From Microbispora hainanensis (GTDB lineage: Bacteria; Actinomycetota; Actinomycetes; Streptosporangiales; Streptosporangiaceae), in assembly GCF_036186745.1 (NCBI RefSeq), contig NZ_CP108086.1:186001-250000 (forward strand): a stretch of DNA of 64,000 bases. The letters are read 5' to 3'. Below the pieces are notes generated by a model. The model was not told where the DNA came from. It ran no database searches and saw only the letters and a list, made by a program, of their open reading frames with translations. This document shows positions 8,298-16,661 of the stretch, one piece after another. Both the position numbers and the translations under genes were made by a program. Within the stretch, counting starts at the first letter, position 1, and each line of letters opens with the position of its first letter.

Positions 8298-8540
8298 CCA
8301 CGCACGCCGCCGCGACAGCCCGCCACCGGAACCAGTGGCGGGCTTCCGCGAGCCGCCCCGTCGTACGGCCTGCTCGTCCGGCCGCCCCCGCAGCGCGATG
8401 CGGGATGCCCGCTGCCGGCTATGCGACGCGCGGTGCGTGGGTGCCCGGCGCAGGATGCGGGGCGCAGGATGCGGTGCGCGCGGTGCGCGATGCTGGTGCG
8501 GGATGCCCGCTGCGCGGCGCGCGGTGCCCAGAACCGGGCA

Positions 8541-8686
8541 CCGGGGCAGAGCACAGGGCGCCGGGGCAGGACACAGGGCGCCGGGGCAGAGCACAAGGCG
8601 CCGGGGCAGGACACAGGGCGCCGGGGCAGAGCACAAGGCGCCGGGGCAGGACACAGGGCGCCGGGGCAGAGCACAGGGCGCCGGGG
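8541..8686. repeat. 20-bp tandem repeat between convergent genes
   Basis: Seven contiguous 20-bp units run from 8541 to 8680, alternating CCGGGGCAGAGCACARGGCG and CCGGGGCAGGACACAGGGCG (a 40-bp higher-order period), followed by a partial unit. The partial unit runs into the stop codon of the minus-strand methyltransferase at 8687. Sequence from about 8400 to 8540 is a more decayed repetitive tract of GATGCGG-like words. No gene is seen in 8298-8686. The units touch each other without spacers, so this is a minisatellite and not a CRISPR array. Confidence 0.9.
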
Positions 8687-9511
8687 TCAGGGCTTGCGGC
8701 CGACGGCTCCGAGAATGCCGGAGTTGCCCGGGTCCGTCGGCACCTCCCAGGGGACGTCGGGACGCCACGCCTGCACGGGGACCACGCCGGGCTCCAGGAT
8801 CTTGAGCCCGTCGAAGAACGACGTGATCTGCCCGAGCGACCGGCCCGCCAGCCCGCCGGAGGACGTGGCCGAGTAGACCTGCTTGCTCGCCTCCACGACC
8901 TCCTCCTCGATGTCGCCCTTGTAGATGTGCGACAGCACGAGGTGGCCGCCCGGGATCAGCCGTTCGCGCACCTCCGCCACGATGCGGGCGGCGGTCTCGT
9001 CCTCGGTCACGAAGTGCAACACCGAGACCAGGAGGACGGCGAACGGGCGGGTGAAGTCGATGTGGGCCCGCACCGCCGGGTCGTCGAAGATGGCGCCGGG
9101 ATCATGCAGGTCGCCGTTCATGACCATCGTGTCCGGGTTGTCGGCCAGCAGCGCCCGCGCGTGGACGAGGACGACGGGGTCGTTGTCCACGTAGACGACG
9201 CGCGATCCCGGGGCGTGCCGCTGCGCGACCTGGTGGACGTTCTCCTGCGTGGGCAGCCCGGCGCCGATGTCGATGAACTGGGTGATCCCCGACTCGGCCA
9301 GGTGCCGTACGGCACGGCCGAGGAAGCCGCGGTTCTCCCGGGCGATCTCCCGCCCGTCGTTGCCCATCTGGCGGCCGATGGCGAGCATCTTCTCGGCGGC
9401 CTCCCGGTCGGCCGGGAAGTTGTCCTTTCCGCCCAGGTAGTAGTCGTACATCCGGGCGACGCTGGGCACGTTGGGATCGATGCCCGCGAGCGCCTGTCCG
9501 AAGTCGTCCAT
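8687..9511 (-). CDS. SAM-dependent methyltransferase of the Methyltransf_19 (DUF574) family
   Basis: This 274-residue protein shows the family signature DPNVPSVARMYDYYLGGKDNF at residues 12-32, FIDIGAGLPTQENVHQ as the SAM site, VVYVDNDPVVL as the ribose-binding acidic loop, and LLVSVLHFV near residue 165. The family is greatly expanded in actinomycetes and its substrates are mostly unknown. The start ATG 9511 has GAGGAG upstream. A second member is at 19142-19957 in this window and shares the same signatures. Its last codons border a tandem repeat. A palindrome GATGATCATC at 9558-9567 lies in the divergent gap toward the next gene. Confidence 0.9.
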   Translation of the reverse strand: MDDFGQALAGIDPNVPSVARMYDYYLGGKDNFPADREAAEKMLAIGRQMGNDGREIARENRGFLGRAVRHLAESGITQFIDIGAGLPTQENVHQVAQRHAPGSRVVYVDNDPVVLVHARALLADNPDTMVMNGDLHDPGAIFDDPAVRAHIDFTRPFAVLLVSVLHFVTEDETAARIVAEVRERLIPGGHLVLSHIYKGDIEEEVVEASKQVYSATSSGGLAGRSLGQITSFFDGLKILEPGVVPVQAWRPDVPWEVPTDPGNSGILGAVGRKP

Positions 9512-9729
9512 ACGTCGCTCCTCGCTGGTGGGACCGCTCCCACGGATTCCGTACGATGATGATCATCTCCCGAGATTGGCTCACGGGCAACGGGGGCGGT
9601 GGTCAGAACGAGGCTGACCGGCGCCCTGATGATCTGGCGGCGAGAACGACGGGCGTGTGAAAACGGATTAATGCGGGCGACATTCCACGGACGGTGACCA
9701 TGTAACAACGCCCGGTCAGACTTCGGAGT

Positions 9730-10572
9730 ATGAGCGAACCGAGAAATGCCGCCGACGGGGGCGGTCACGCGTCTCCCGGCCCGCATCACCAGCACCCGCA
9801 GCACCGGCGGTCCTGGCGGCGGGAGATCGCGGAACTGGCCGCGCTCTTCCTCGCCGTCGGCCTCGCCCACGTGCTGACCACCCTGCTCGGCCACCGCGAC
9901 CCCGGCCCGGTGATCCTCGTCGGCCTCGGCCTGGCGCTGATCCTCGGCTCGGCCGTGCACCGGCGGCTGTCGGCCCCGGGAGGCGTACGGCTACGCGCAC
10001 GGGCCGGAGCGGAGCAGTCCACGAGCCTGTGGCGGGTGCGCGCCAGGGTCGCCGAACGGCCCGGCCGCCTCGCCGCGCTCGCCGGGGCGTTCGCCCGGCT
10101 GCACTGCAACATCCTCGCCCTGCAGATCGCGCCCGCCGGAAGCGCGTCGATGCTGCCGGGAGGCTGCGACGCCCTGGACGAGTTCATCGTCGAGGCCCCC
10201 GCCTCGCTGACGCCCCACGACTTGTGGCAGGCGGTCGACCGGGCCGGCGGGGCGGACGCCGTGATCGTCCCCGCCCAGGTCAGGGACCTCATCGACCCCG
10301 GCATCCAGGCGCTGCTGCTGGGCCGCCGCGTACGCGACGACCCGGGCGAGCTGGTCGCGGCCATGACCGAACTGCTGCGGACGGCCGACATCGGCATGCA
10401 CGGCCCCGGCGAGCCGGTCCCCGCGGAGGAACCGACCGTGATGACCATTCCCGTGCCCACCGGGGGCGTATTGGTGGCGCGGCGGCCGGACCTGCCGTTC
10501 ACGCCGACCGAGGCGGCGCGGGCCGCCGCGCTGGCCGCGGCCGCCCGGCACCGTCAGTGGGCGGACGAGTGA
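9730..10572 (+). CDS. Membrane-anchored ACT-domain protein
   Basis: This 280-residue protein has a polar His/Gly/Pro-rich N-terminus, two predicted transmembrane helices (about 34-53 and 60-78) and then an ACT-like domain beginning WRVRARVAERPGRLAALAGA (101-120). ACT domains bind amino acids or other small ligands to control enzymes. Here the domain is on a membrane anchor without an attached catalytic domain, so a sensor or regulatory role is inferred. It is divergent from the methyltransferase gene. The start has GGAG one base upstream, which is too close, so leaderless initiation is possible. Its partner is unknown. Confidence 0.75.
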   Translation: MSEPRNAADGGGHASPGPHHQHPQHRRSWRREIAELAALFLAVGLAHVLTTLLGHRDPGPVILVGLGLALILGSAVHRRLSAPGGVRLRARAGAEQSTSLWRVRARVAERPGRLAALAGAFARLHCNILALQIAPAGSASMLPGGCDALDEFIVEAPASLTPHDLWQAVDRAGGADAVIVPAQVRDLIDPGIQALLLGRRVRDDPGELVAAMTELLRTADIGMHGPGEPVPAEEPTVMTIPVPTGGVLVARRPDLPFTPTEAARAAALAAAARHRQWADE

Positions 10573-10596
10573 GTCCCCGTACGAGTCGGCTCGCAC

Positions 10597-10675
10597 GGAG
10601 TCGGCCCGGCCCCGGAGTCGGCCCGGCCCCGGAGTCGGCCCGGCCCCGGAGTCGGCCCGGCCCCGGAGTCGCCCC
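10597..10675. repeat. 17-bp tandem repeat between convergent genes
   Basis: Four complete copies of GGAGTCGGCCCGGCCCC run from 10597 to 10664, with a fifth partial copy. The remainder of the gap, to 10804, contains looser related words, including CCGGAGAAGTGAGC twice. The array lies between the stop codons of the ACT protein and the aldo/keto reductase. No gene is visible in 10573-10804. Confidence 0.88.
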
Positions 10676-10804
10676 TGGACGGGTCGGCTCCCCCGGAGAA
10701 GTGAGCTCGGCCCGGACGACTCGGTCCGGCCCTGGACGAGACGACTCCGGAGAAGTGAGCCCGGCCCGGACACGTCCGCTCGGTCCGGACGGGTGTGCCG
10801 GTCC

Positions 10805-11668
10805 TCAGCCCGCCACGTCGAGGCGGCTGAGCTCCTCCGACGACAGCTCCAGGTCCACGGCCTTGACCGAGTCGAGGATCGTCTCCGGCCGCGAGGAGCC
10901 GGGGATCGGGATGACCACCGGCGCCTTGGCCAGCATCCAGGCCAGGCACACCTGGTAGGGGCTCACGTTGCGTTCCCGCGCCACCTCCGCGAACGGCGCG
11001 AAGCGCGAGCCCAGCTCGCCCGCCTTGGTGATGCCGCCGAACGGGCTCCACGGCAGGAACGCGATTTCGAGCTCCGCGCACAGCTCCAGCTCCGGCTCGC
11101 TGGAGCGGAAGGCCGGGGAGAACTGGTTCTGCACGCTGACCAGACGGCCACCGAGGATGTCGTTGGCCTGGCGGATCTGGTCGGGGTCGGCGTTCGAGAT
11201 GCCGGCGTAGCGGATCTTGCCCGCGTCCAGCAGGTCGCGGATCGCCCCGACCGAGTCCTCGTACGGCACCTGCGGGTCGGGCCGGTGGAACTGGTAGAGG
11301 CCGATCGCGTCGACGCCCAGCCGCTTGAGCGAGGCGTCGCACGCCTGCTTGAGGTAGTCGGGCGAGCCGTTCTGCGTCCAGGTGCCGTCGCCGGGGCGCA
11401 GATGCCCGCCCTTGGTGGCGACCAGCACGTCCGAGGTGTCGCCGCCGTAGCTCGCCAGAGCCTTGGCGATCAACGTCTCGTTGTGGCCCACCTCGTTCGC
11501 GTGCAGGTGATAGGCGTCGGCCGTGTCGATGAGCGTCACCCCGGCGTCCAGTGCCGCGTGGATGGTCGCGATGGAGCGCTGCTCGTCGGGCCGCCCCTCG
11601 ATGGACATCGGCATGCCCCCGAGACCGATCGCGCCGACCTGCACGTCGCCGATGCGGCGAGTCCGCAT
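10805..11668 (-). CDS. Aldo/keto reductase
   Basis: This protein of about 287 residues has the TIM-barrel aldo/keto reductase signatures. LIDTADAYHLHANEVG holds the catalytic Asp and Tyr, VLVATKGG the catalytic Lys, and GLYQFHRPD the His; IPIPGSSRPETI is the NADPH phosphate-binding end. It reduces aldehydes or ketones with NADPH, substrate unknown. The start at 11668 (MRTRRIG) is chosen because GGGGGA precedes it and because homologues start there; the frame is open to a TTG at 11743. It is divergent from a LysR gene, which is the likely regulator. Confidence 0.9.
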   Translation of the reverse strand: MRTRRIGDVQVGAIGLGGMPMSIEGRPDEQRSIATIHAALDAGVTLIDTADAYHLHANEVGHNETLIAKALASYGGDTSDVLVATKGGHLRPGDGTWTQNGSPDYLKQACDASLKRLGVDAIGLYQFHRPDPQVPYEDSVGAIRDLLDAGKIRYAGISNADPDQIRQANDILGGRLVSVQNQFSPAFRSSEPELELCAELEIAFLPWSPFGGITKAGELGSRFAPFAEVARERNVSPYQVCLAWMLAKAPVVIPIPGSSRPETILDSVKAVDLELSSEELSRLDVAG

Positions 11669-11725
11669 AAGAAGATCCCCCTTCGAATGGCACAGATCAG
11701 AGTTCTGTGTCCTATCCTGCGGATT

Positions 11726-11738
11726 CGGCATTAAGCCG
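11726..11738. promoter_or_regulatory. Inverted repeat in the aldo/keto reductase-LysR gap
   Basis: CGGC-ATTAA-GCCG is a perfect 4-bp-arm dyad with an AT-rich centre, midway in the 116-bp gap between divergent genes. Position and shape suit a LysR-type activator site; this is inference only. Confidence 0.35.
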
Positions 11739-11784
11739 TCCAACAGAAGATTCCGATCGCATTGAGCAGCGTGGGTGATAAGCG

Positions 11785-12657
11785 GTGGAGTTACGGCAGC
11801 TCAGATACTTCGTGGCGGTCGCCGAGGAGAGCCACTTCACACGGGCGGCCGATCGTCTGCGCATCGCGCAGTCCGGTCTGTCGGCCTCCATCCGCGCGCT
11901 CGAACGGGAGCTGGGCGCCGACCTGTTCCGCCGCAGCACCCGGCAGGTGCGGCTCACGCCCGAGGGCAGGGCGCTGCTGGTGGAGGCCAGGCGGGCGCTC
12001 GCCGCGAGCGACGCGGCACGTGAGGCCGTCGCCGCCGTCCAGGGGCTGCTGCGCGGATCGCTGTCCATCGGCTCGCTGCAGTGCCTGCACGCGGTGGACC
12101 TGCCGGCCGTGCTCGCCGGGTTCGTGCAGTCGCATCCCGGTCTCGACATCCGGCTGCGCCACGGCGGCTCGGGCGAGCTGGTCGAGCAGGTGCGCGAGGG
12201 CCGCCTCGACCTCGCCCTGGTGTCCCGCCCGGCGCACGAGCCCGACGACCTCGTGGTGGCCCCTCTCTCGTCCGAGCCGCTCGTGCTGGCCTGCGCGCCG
12301 GGGCACCTGCTGGCCGCGTCCGGGAAGGTGCGGCTGGAGGCGCTGCGGGGCGAGCGGTTCGTGGACTTCCCGCCCGACTGGGGCACCCGTACGCGGGCCG
12401 ACGAGGCGCTCGCCTCCGCCGGCGTCGAGCGCCACGTGGCCCTGGAGGTCACCGACGTCCACTCCCTGCTGGATCTCGTGGGCAACGGCCTCGGCGTCGC
12501 CCTGGTCCCCCGGTCGTTCTCCCTCAAGACCACCCGCGTGCGCTTCCTGGAACTCGCCGATCCCGTTCCGATGTGGGAGACCGTGGCGGTGAGCGGAGCG
12601 CCCGGCGGCGCCGCGGGGGCGGCATTGCTCGAGGAGATCTACCACGCCTCACGTTGA
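11785..12657 (+). CDS. LysR-family transcriptional regulator
   Basis: This 290-residue protein has the LysR winged helix-turn-helix at residues 1-60, including MELRQLRYFVAVAEESHF at the start and RAADRLRIAQSGLSASIRAL. A linker helix and a periplasmic-binding-protein-like effector domain (about 90-290) follow. The start is GTG 11785. It is divergent from the aldo/keto reductase and most likely controls it together with its own expression. The effector is unknown. Confidence 0.92.
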   Translation: MELRQLRYFVAVAEESHFTRAADRLRIAQSGLSASIRALERELGADLFRRSTRQVRLTPEGRALLVEARRALAASDAAREAVAAVQGLLRGSLSIGSLQCLHAVDLPAVLAGFVQSHPGLDIRLRHGGSGELVEQVREGRLDLALVSRPAHEPDDLVVAPLSSEPLVLACAPGHLLAASGKVRLEALRGERFVDFPPDWGTRTRADEALASAGVERHVALEVTDVHSLLDLVGNGLGVALVPRSFSLKTTRVRFLELADPVPMWETVAVSGAPGGAAGAALLEEIYHASR

Positions 12658-12676
12658 CTTTTGCGTCAAAAATCAC

Positions 12677-12693
12677 CCAAATTGGTATATAAC
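12677..12693 (+). promoter_or_regulatory. NsrR-like half-site next to a TATAAC promoter element
   Basis: CCAAATTGGTAT at 12677-12688 is the exact reverse complement of ATACCAATTTGG in the flavohemoglobin operator at 17827-17838. It abuts a -10-like TATAAC at 12688-12693, in the leader of the small CxC protein. Only one arm matches; the opposite arm is poor. The shared 12-mer in GC-rich DNA suggests NsrR or Rrf2-type control but is not proof. Confidence 0.45.
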
Positions 12694-12702
12694 ACCTCTT
12701 AA

Positions 12703-12726
12703 GCCTTCGGGGTTCGGCCCCAAGGC
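12703..12726 (+). other. Hairpin in the 5' leader of the small CxC protein gene
   Basis: GCCTT and AAGGC bracket GGGG and CCCC around a TTCGG loop, forming a strong stem with one unpaired base. It lies after the -10 element and 38 bp before the start codon. It might be the LysR terminator or a leader structure affecting the small gene. Confidence 0.4.
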
Positions 12727-12763
12727 TCCTCCCGAACGGCCGACGACCACGAAGGCGACTCCC

Positions 12764-12907
12764 ATGAGCGTGCACGTCCACGTCCGCCTCAACGACGGTT
12801 ACGCAGTCACCGAGGACGGTCAGCTACTGGAGCGGACAAGCTGCCACTGCGGCGCCTCCTGGGAGACCTTCTTCCAGGTCGACGAGGGCGAGCCCGAGAA
12901 CATCTGA
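12764..12907 (+). CDS. Small 47-residue protein with a Cys-His-Cys motif
   Basis: An ATG at 12764 opens a 47-codon frame ending TGA at 12907. The product begins MSVHVHVRLNDGYAVTEDGQ and contains TSCHCGASWETFF at residues 25-37, so a C-H-C-G cluster sits in the middle; it ends in an acidic tail. Support for it being a real gene comes from a GAAGG ribosome site, its own AT-rich promoter region, and its position filling the gap exactly up to the next stop. I do not recognise the family. The CHC motif might bind metal or react with nitric oxide, given the NsrR-like half-site upstream. Confidence 0.55.
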   Translation: MSVHVHVRLNDGYAVTEDGQLLERTSCHCGASWETFFQVDEGEPENI

Positions 12908-12920
12908 CCCCTGACCATGC

Positions 12921-13937
12921 TCACCGCCCGGCGCGGGCGATGATCTCCAGCAACGCGCGGTGCGTCTCCCGGTCGGCCGCCACGACGAGCCCGCCCGCAC
13001 CGGTGTGCAGCGGCTCGCCGTGGATGCCGGTCACCACGCAACCGGCGGCCTGGCACAGCGCGATCCCGCCCGCGAAGTGCACGCTGTCGCGCAGGTGGCC
13101 GTCGGTGACGTACGCGGCGCGCCGGCCGGCGGCGACCCACGCCACCGCCAGAGTGGTGGAGACGACCCGCGGGCGGAAGCGCTCGGCGAACCCCGGGTCG
13201 GCGAGGAGCGCGGCGGCCCGGAAGGCCGGCGCGTTCGGGAACGGCGGGTCGAGGTTGACGTCCACCAGCCGCGACTCGGCCGACGGCACGAGCCGCTCAT
13301 CCCCGGTGCCCTGAGCCTCCCTGACCTCCCCAGCGCCTCCGGTATCCGCGCCGTCGCCACCGTCCCGGGCGCCCCTCGCGACCTCGCCATCTCCGCCATC
13401 CCAAGCGCCGTCGGCGTCCTTGACGCCCCGGGCGCCCCTCGGGTCCTGGGCGTCGCGGGTGTCTCCGGCGTCGCGGCGGACGTACGCGTGCGCGCCGTCC
13501 GTCCAGAACACCTCGCCGGCGAAGGGGTCGGCGCAGGCCGCCGCCGTGACGGCGGAGCCCGTCCGCAGGGCGACGTTCACCGCGACGAGCATGGTGCGCG
13601 CGGCGTAGTTCAACGTGCCGCACAGGGGATCGACCAGCCACTCGCGCTCCGCGCCGTCCCGCCCGGTGCGGCCGCTCTCCTCGCCCGTCACGGCGTCGTC
13701 CGGGCGAGCCGCGCGGATGACGCCGAGGATGGCCTTCTCCGCTTCGATGTCGGCGACCGTGGCGAAGTCGTCCGCCGATTTCGCGAAGCGCGTCAGCGAC
13801 GTCCCCCACATGGCGCGCACGACGGCGGCTCCGGCTCGCGCCGCCGCCAGGGCCAGCTCCTCGTCTGTGATCGGCACGAGGACAGGACTACCACTCCCGG
13901 CACCGGCCTGCGGCACGGGCGGCGTCTCACCGACCAC
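12921..13937 (-). CDS. Inositol monophosphatase-family protein with altered metal site and large insertion
   Basis: This protein of about 338 residues belongs to the inositol/fructose-bisphosphatase fold: VTGEESG (metal Glu), WLVDPLCGTLNY and a late HFAGGIALCQAAGC motif are in order. In active enzymes the middle motif is usually DPxDGT; here the second Asp is Cys. A Gly/Asp/Arg-rich low-complexity stretch of about 60 residues (roughly 155-215) is inserted in the middle and encoded by imperfect repeats. The start is uncertain: GTG 13937 gives the longest frame, but GTG 13877 (V-P-I-T-D-E-E-L) gives a more typical N-terminus. It converges on the small CxC gene with a 13-bp gap. Activity as a phosphatase is doubtful. 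Confidence 0.75.
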   Translation of the reverse strand: MVGETPPVPQAGAGSGSPVLVPITDEELALAAARAGAAVVRAMWGTSLTRFAKSADDFATVADIEAEKAILGVIRAARPDDAVTGEESGRTGRDGAEREWLVDPLCGTLNYAARTMLVAVNVALRTGSAVTAAACADPFAGEVFWTDGAHAYVRRDAGDTRDAQDPRGARGVKDADGAWDGGDGEVARGARDGGDGADTGGAGEVREAQGTGDERLVPSAESRLVDVNLDPPFPNAPAFRAAALLADPGFAERFRPRVVSTTLAVAWVAAGRRAAYVTDGHLRDSVHFAGGIALCQAAGCVVTGIHGEPLHTGAGGLVVAADRETHRALLEIIARAGR

Positions 13938-14198
13938 GCCTCTGGGACTCGGCGCCGCCGACCAGCGCCGTCACACGGCAGGGCCGCCTCTCACCAGTCA
14001 CGACCGTAGGCTGGGCGTCATCGTCCATGGCTCCGCCTATGGGCTCCTTCTCGGCCTTGGGACGCGTCTACCCGAATCTCGGCTCGCGACGGGCGGCATT
14101 CGTCAGACGCGCCCTCACTGGGCGGGGATCTCCCCAAGGCGAATGGTTCTCACTAGGCTGATCCAGAAGTTTCCTCTGTTCTGGTGCTGGAGCCGCTC

Positions 14199-15800
14199 AT
14201 GTCCCCCGCCTCGCCGGATGTCGCCCTCGCCCGCCGTCAGTCGCTCGCGGACCTGCTCCGGCGCTCCGCCCGGCGGCATCCCGCCCGGCTGGCCGTGGCG
14301 GACGCCGCCCAGGCGCGCACGTACGCGGAGCTCGACGAGGACGTGACGCGGGTGGCGGGCGCGTTGACCGCCCGGGGCGTACGTCCCGGGGACCGCGTGG
14401 CGGTGCTGTCGCGCAACAGCGTGGACTACGTGCGGACCATCTTCGGCGTGGCCCGCGCCGGGGCCGTTCTCGTGCCGGTCAACTTCATGCTGGGAGCCGA
14501 CGAGATCGCCTACGTCCTGTCCCACTCCGGCGCGGTCGCGCTGATCGCGCAGGACGCACTGCTGCCGGTGGCGCGAGACGCGGCCAAGCAGGCCGACGGG
14601 CTGCGCCTGCGCATGGTCTACGGCACGCCGGACGAGGGCTGGGAGCCGTTCGACGCGCTGCTCGCCGAAGATGTGGCCGAGCCGGTCGTGCCGATCGGGC
14701 CCGACGACCCCGCGCAGATCCTCTACACCTCGGGCACGGAGTCGCGCCCGAAGGGCGCCGTGCTGTCCCACGCCGCGCTGATCGCCCAGTATGCGAGCTG
14801 CGTCATCGACGGCGGCATGACCCGCGACGACGTCGAACTGCACGCGATGCCGCTGTTCCACTGCGCCCAGCAGCACTGCTTCCTGGTGCCGGACATCCAG
14901 CTCGGCGCGTCCAGCCACATCCTTCCCGGGGCCGATCCGGCCGCCGTGCTGGAGGCGATCGAGCGCCACGGCGTGACCAAGTTCTTCGCGCCGCCCACGG
15001 TGTGGATCTCGCTGCTGCGCCACCCGGACTTCGACCGGCGCGACCTGTCCTCCCTGCGCAAGGGCTACTACGGCGCGGCGATCATGCCGGTCGAGGTGCT
15101 GCGGGAGATCGGCGAGCGGCTGCCGGACGTGCGCCTGTGGAACTTCTACGGCCAGACCGAGATGGCGCCGGTCGCGGTGATGCTCCAGCCGGAGGACCAG
15201 ATCCGCAAGGCGGGCTCGGCCGGCCAGGCCGCGCTGAACGTCGAGACGCGGGTCGTGGACGCCGACGGCAACGACGTCCCTCCCGGGGAGATCGGGGAGA
15301 TCGTGCACCGCAGCCCGCACGCGATCCTCGGCTACCTGGACGACCCCGAGAAGACCGCCGAGGCGTTCCGCGGCGGCTGGTTCCACTCGGGCGACCTCGG
15401 GGTGATGGACGAGGAGGGCTACCTCACGGTCGTCGACCGGATCAAGGACATGATCAAGACCGGCGGGGAGAACGTCGCCAGCCGCGAGGTCGAGGAGGTC
15501 GTCTACGAGCACCCGGCGGTCGCCGAGGTGGCCGTAGTCGGGGTCCGCCACCCGAGCTGGATCGAGGCGGTCGTCGCGATCGTGGTGACCAAGCCGGGCG
15601 TGACCGTCACCGAGGAGGAGCTGCGGGCCCACGTCCGGGCGCGGCTGGCCGCGTTCAAGGTGCCCAAGGCCGTCGCGTTCGTGGACGCGCTGCCGAAGAA
15701 CCCGAGCGGCAAGATCCTCAAGCGTGAGCTCAGGGAGCGCCACGCCGCCCTCGCCGACCGCATCCCCGGCCTGCGGCTTCCGGGCGGTCAGGAAGGGTAG
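14199..15800 (+). CDS. Acyl-CoA synthetase / AMP-dependent ligase (FadD-like)
   Basis: This 533-residue adenylate-forming enzyme has ILYTSGTESRPKGAV near residue 175 (AMP-binding P-loop), NFYGQTEMAP near 315, HSGDLGVMDEEGYL with DRIKDMIKTGGENV as the hinge, and LPKNPSGKILKREL holding the C-terminal catalytic Lys. It would activate a carboxylic acid with ATP and CoA; medium or long acyl chains are likely from the FadD13-like arrangement. ATG 14199 is preferred over the in-frame GTG 14184, because GGAG lies six bases upstream. Its 3' end overlaps the convergent isoaspartyl methyltransferase by 13 bp. Confidence 0.9.
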   Translation: MSPASPDVALARRQSLADLLRRSARRHPARLAVADAAQARTYAELDEDVTRVAGALTARGVRPGDRVAVLSRNSVDYVRTIFGVARAGAVLVPVNFMLGADEIAYVLSHSGAVALIAQDALLPVARDAAKQADGLRLRMVYGTPDEGWEPFDALLAEDVAEPVVPIGPDDPAQILYTSGTESRPKGAVLSHAALIAQYASCVIDGGMTRDDVELHAMPLFHCAQQHCFLVPDIQLGASSHILPGADPAAVLEAIERHGVTKFFAPPTVWISLLRHPDFDRRDLSSLRKGYYGAAIMPVEVLREIGERLPDVRLWNFYGQTEMAPVAVMLQPEDQIRKAGSAGQAALNVETRVVDADGNDVPPGEIGEIVHRSPHAILGYLDDPEKTAEAFRGGWFHSGDLGVMDEEGYLTVVDRIKDMIKTGGENVASREVEEVVYEHPAVAEVAVVGVRHPSWIEAVVAIVVTKPGVTVTEEELRAHVRARLAAFKVPKAVAFVDALPKNPSGKILKRELRERHAALADRIPGLRLPGGQEG

Positions 15801-16444
15801 CCGTGACGGCCGTGGAGGCGGACGAAGCGGGCCAGCGTGAGCACCCGCAGCGGTTCGAGGCCGATGACCGTGCGCTCGAACAGCACGACCTCCTCCCGGC
15901 CGCCCGAACCGATGGGCTGCACCAGGCGTCCGCCGAGCCGCAACTGCTCCACCAGCGGCGTGGGGACCGTGGGAAAGGCGGCCGAGACGATGACGGCGTC
16001 GTACGGGGCGTGCTCGGGCACCCCCCTGCTGCCGTCGCCGACGAGCACCTGCGCGTTGCGTATGCCCTGCCGGGCGAGGTTTCGGCGCGCCGCGCGCACG
16101 AGGTCGGGCCACAACTCGACGCTGACCACGTCGGCGGCCATGCGGGCCAGCAGCGCGGTCTGGTAGCCGAGACCGGTGCCGACCTCCAGCACGTGCTCCC
16201 GGCCGGTGAGCGCGAGCCCCTCGATCATCGTGGCCGACAGCGATGGCTGGGTGGTCACCTGCCCGTGCGCGATGGGGATCGGCACGTCCTCGTACGCGTG
16301 GGCGGCGTATGCCGGGGGGACGAAACCGGCTCTCGGGGTCGAGCGCACGGCCTGGAGCAGGCGCTCGTCGCGCACGCCCACCGCCCGGACGGCCCGGACG
16401 AGGTCTTCGGGACAGGCGGTTGCGGTCACGTCCACCACGCTCAC
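15788..16444 (-). CDS. pcm: Protein-L-isoaspartate O-methyltransferase
   Basis: This 218-residue protein has the PCMT features: FVPPAYAAHAYEDVPIPI, then GQVTTQPSLSATMIE (family motif before the SAM site), HVLEVGTGLGYQTALLA as motif I, and VVSVELWPDLV. It repairs isoaspartyl residues in aged proteins using SAM. The start is GTG 16444; a GGAGGAGGG element lies about 18 bp upstream, which is long, so the true start could be one of the nearby GTG codons. The 217-bp gap to the next upstream gene on this strand holds nothing I recognise. The symbol reflects family assignment, not a proven orthologue. Confidence 0.85.
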   Translation of the reverse strand: MSVVDVTATACPEDLVRAVRAVGVRDERLLQAVRSTPRAGFVPPAYAAHAYEDVPIPIAHGQVTTQPSLSATMIEGLALTGREHVLEVGTGLGYQTALLARMAADVVSVELWPDLVRAARRNLARQGIRNAQVLVGDGSRGVPEHAPYDAVIVSAAFPTVPTPLVEQLRLGGRLVQPIGSGGREEVVLFERTVIGLEPLRVLTLARFVRLHGRHGYPS

Positions 16445-16661
16445 GTTCGGCGATGAGCCGCACCCTCCTCCGCGGCCCGCTCATCCCCGGTGATGCCCCC
16501 TCAGCCGCGCCGGAATCCGAGGGCACCAAGCACGCCCGGACGCCGACGACCGCGAACCGGACGCGACCGGCAACGCCATGCCCTCCCGGGCCGCGTCAGG
16601 CCGGCACGGCCCGCGCCTCGACGGCATCGGGGCCGTGTGCGGCCGATCCGGTCTCCCGGGC

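Noticed and set aside
8541-8686. Regular repeats that could be taken for a CRISPR array
   Set aside because: The 20-bp units are contiguous with no unique spacers, and there are no cas genes.
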